Of a DNA stretch of 32,143 nucleotides, positions 31,857 to 32,143 are shown piece after piece. The notes below the pieces were generated by a model that made no database searches, was not told where the DNA came from, and saw nothing but the letters and a program-made list of their open reading frames with translations. Position 1 is the first letter of the stretch. Every line of letters begins with the position of its first letter. A program made the translations under genes and the position numbers. The DNA is taken from positions 1 through 32,143 of the forward strand of contig SSGN01000068.1 of NCBI GenBank assembly GCA_008016945.1, written 5' to 3'. Source of the DNA: Flavobacteriales bacterium (GTDB taxonomy: Bacteria; Bacteroidota; Bacteroidia; Flavobacteriales; PHOS-HE28).

Positions 31857-32143
31857 ATGTGGAGTCTACGAACGCATATCACCACGTTCGTGCTCGGCCT
31901 ATCGCTGGCCGTGGCATTGCCCGTAGCAGCCCAGCCCGACGAGCTCACCGAGGAGTTCGGAAAGTTGAGTGCCAAGGAACGTGCCCGGATCGCTAAGGAA
32001 GAGGAGGAGAACGCCGTGAAGGATCCGGTGTTCCAGGCGTTGATGGCAGCAGGGGAGGAGTTGTTCCGCAAGGGGGAATTCGAGGCGGCCATGGGCAAGT
32101 ACCAAGAGGCTCGGGCCCTTCGGCCTTACAATGTGTATCCGAA
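31857..32143 (+). CDS. Secreted TPR-containing protein, N-terminal part (3' truncated)
   Basis: The open frame runs off the end of the window, with about 95 codons visible. The signal peptide is MWSLRTHITTFVLGLSLAV followed by ALPVAAQ. A charged segment rich in Glu/Lys/Arg follows (LSAKERARIAKEEEENAV). Then comes a first TPR-like unit, ALMAAGEELFRKGEFEAAMG, continuing KYQEARALRPYN. Bacteroidota exported proteins with an N-terminal TPR can be parts of OmpA-like, gliding or T9SS-associated proteins, but nothing here decides which. The ATG at 31857 is chosen because it gives a complete signal peptide. A pair of TACCTTCG elements lies upstream. Confidence 0.75.
   Translation, partial: MWSLRTHITTFVLGLSLAVALPVAAQPDELTEEFGKLSAKERARIAKEEEENAVKDPVFQALMAAGEELFRKGEFEAAMGKYQEARALRPYNVYP

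Noticed and set aside
1..32143. tRNA, rRNA, CRISPR arrays, transposases, prophage or defence genes
   Set aside because: None was seen on either strand; the only repeats are the two dispersed copies and small inverted repeats listed.

Overview
The window is about 32 kb of high-GC DNA (roughly 60% G+C by eye) from a member of the Bacteroidota, most likely a Flavobacteriales-type lineage. Three things point there. Several proteins end in a type IX secretion (T9SS) sorting domain with a YPNP-like motif. Many families are typical of the phylum: DUF4924, OstA-like, DUF1501/DUF1800 pairs, LytTR/LytS-type regulators. Start codons are often preceded by TAnnTTTG-like -7 elements, here mostly in a TA(C/T)CTTCG form, rather than by strong Shine-Dalgarno sequences. 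I see no tRNA, rRNA, CRISPR array, transposase or phage gene. The window looks like ordinary chromosome, with a gene cut at each end.

Layout. Bases 1-1495: 3' part of a Pif1/RecD-like helicase with a C-terminal helix-turn-helix. Bases 1820-8609 (minus): two tandem DUF1800-DUF1501 pairs, both DUF1501 proteins carrying a twin-arginine-like leader and a T9SS tail. Bases 8872-10683 (plus): exonuclease III, a DUF4260 membrane protein and a chorismate-pathway glutamine amidotransferase. Bases 10790-14977 (plus): a tightly overlapping three-gene unit with a small membrane protein, a membrane-anchored CotH-like putative kinase, and a second, divergent CotH-like protein fused to a beta-helix. Bases 14951-17728 (minus): an envelope-biogenesis operon of an OmpH/Skp chaperone, DUF4924 and an OstA-like protein. 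Bases 17797-19899 (minus): a 700-residue T9SS surface protein. Bases 20501-22338 (minus): a LytTR response regulator and its histidine kinase. Bases 22449-24505 (plus): an ACP phosphodiesterase-like protein overlapping an MltF-type lytic transglycosylase. Bases 24653-26473 (plus): a secreted agmatine/peptidylarginine-deiminase-family enzyme with a T9SS tail. Bases 26506-27908 (minus): an outer-membrane barrel protein and a nitroreductase. Bases 28037-29044 (plus): another T9SS protein. Bases 29154-30649: a divergent pair made of a 25-residue-repeat protein and a TPR protein. Bases 30688-31533 (minus): a coiled-coil lipoprotein. Base 31857 to the end: start of a secreted TPR protein.

The common theme is the cell envelope: exported T9SS cargo (five proteins), LPS/outer-membrane assembly factors, peptidoglycan turnover and membrane-anchored CotH-like proteins, with a few housekeeping genes between them.

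The points most worth a second look are the CotH operon, the exact 25-residue tandem-repeat protein, the PPAD-like T9SS enzyme, a dispersed ~150-bp repeat at gene 3' ends (two copies), and a set of near-leaderless TA(C/T)CTTCG promoters. All family calls are from reading the sequence; no database search was run.
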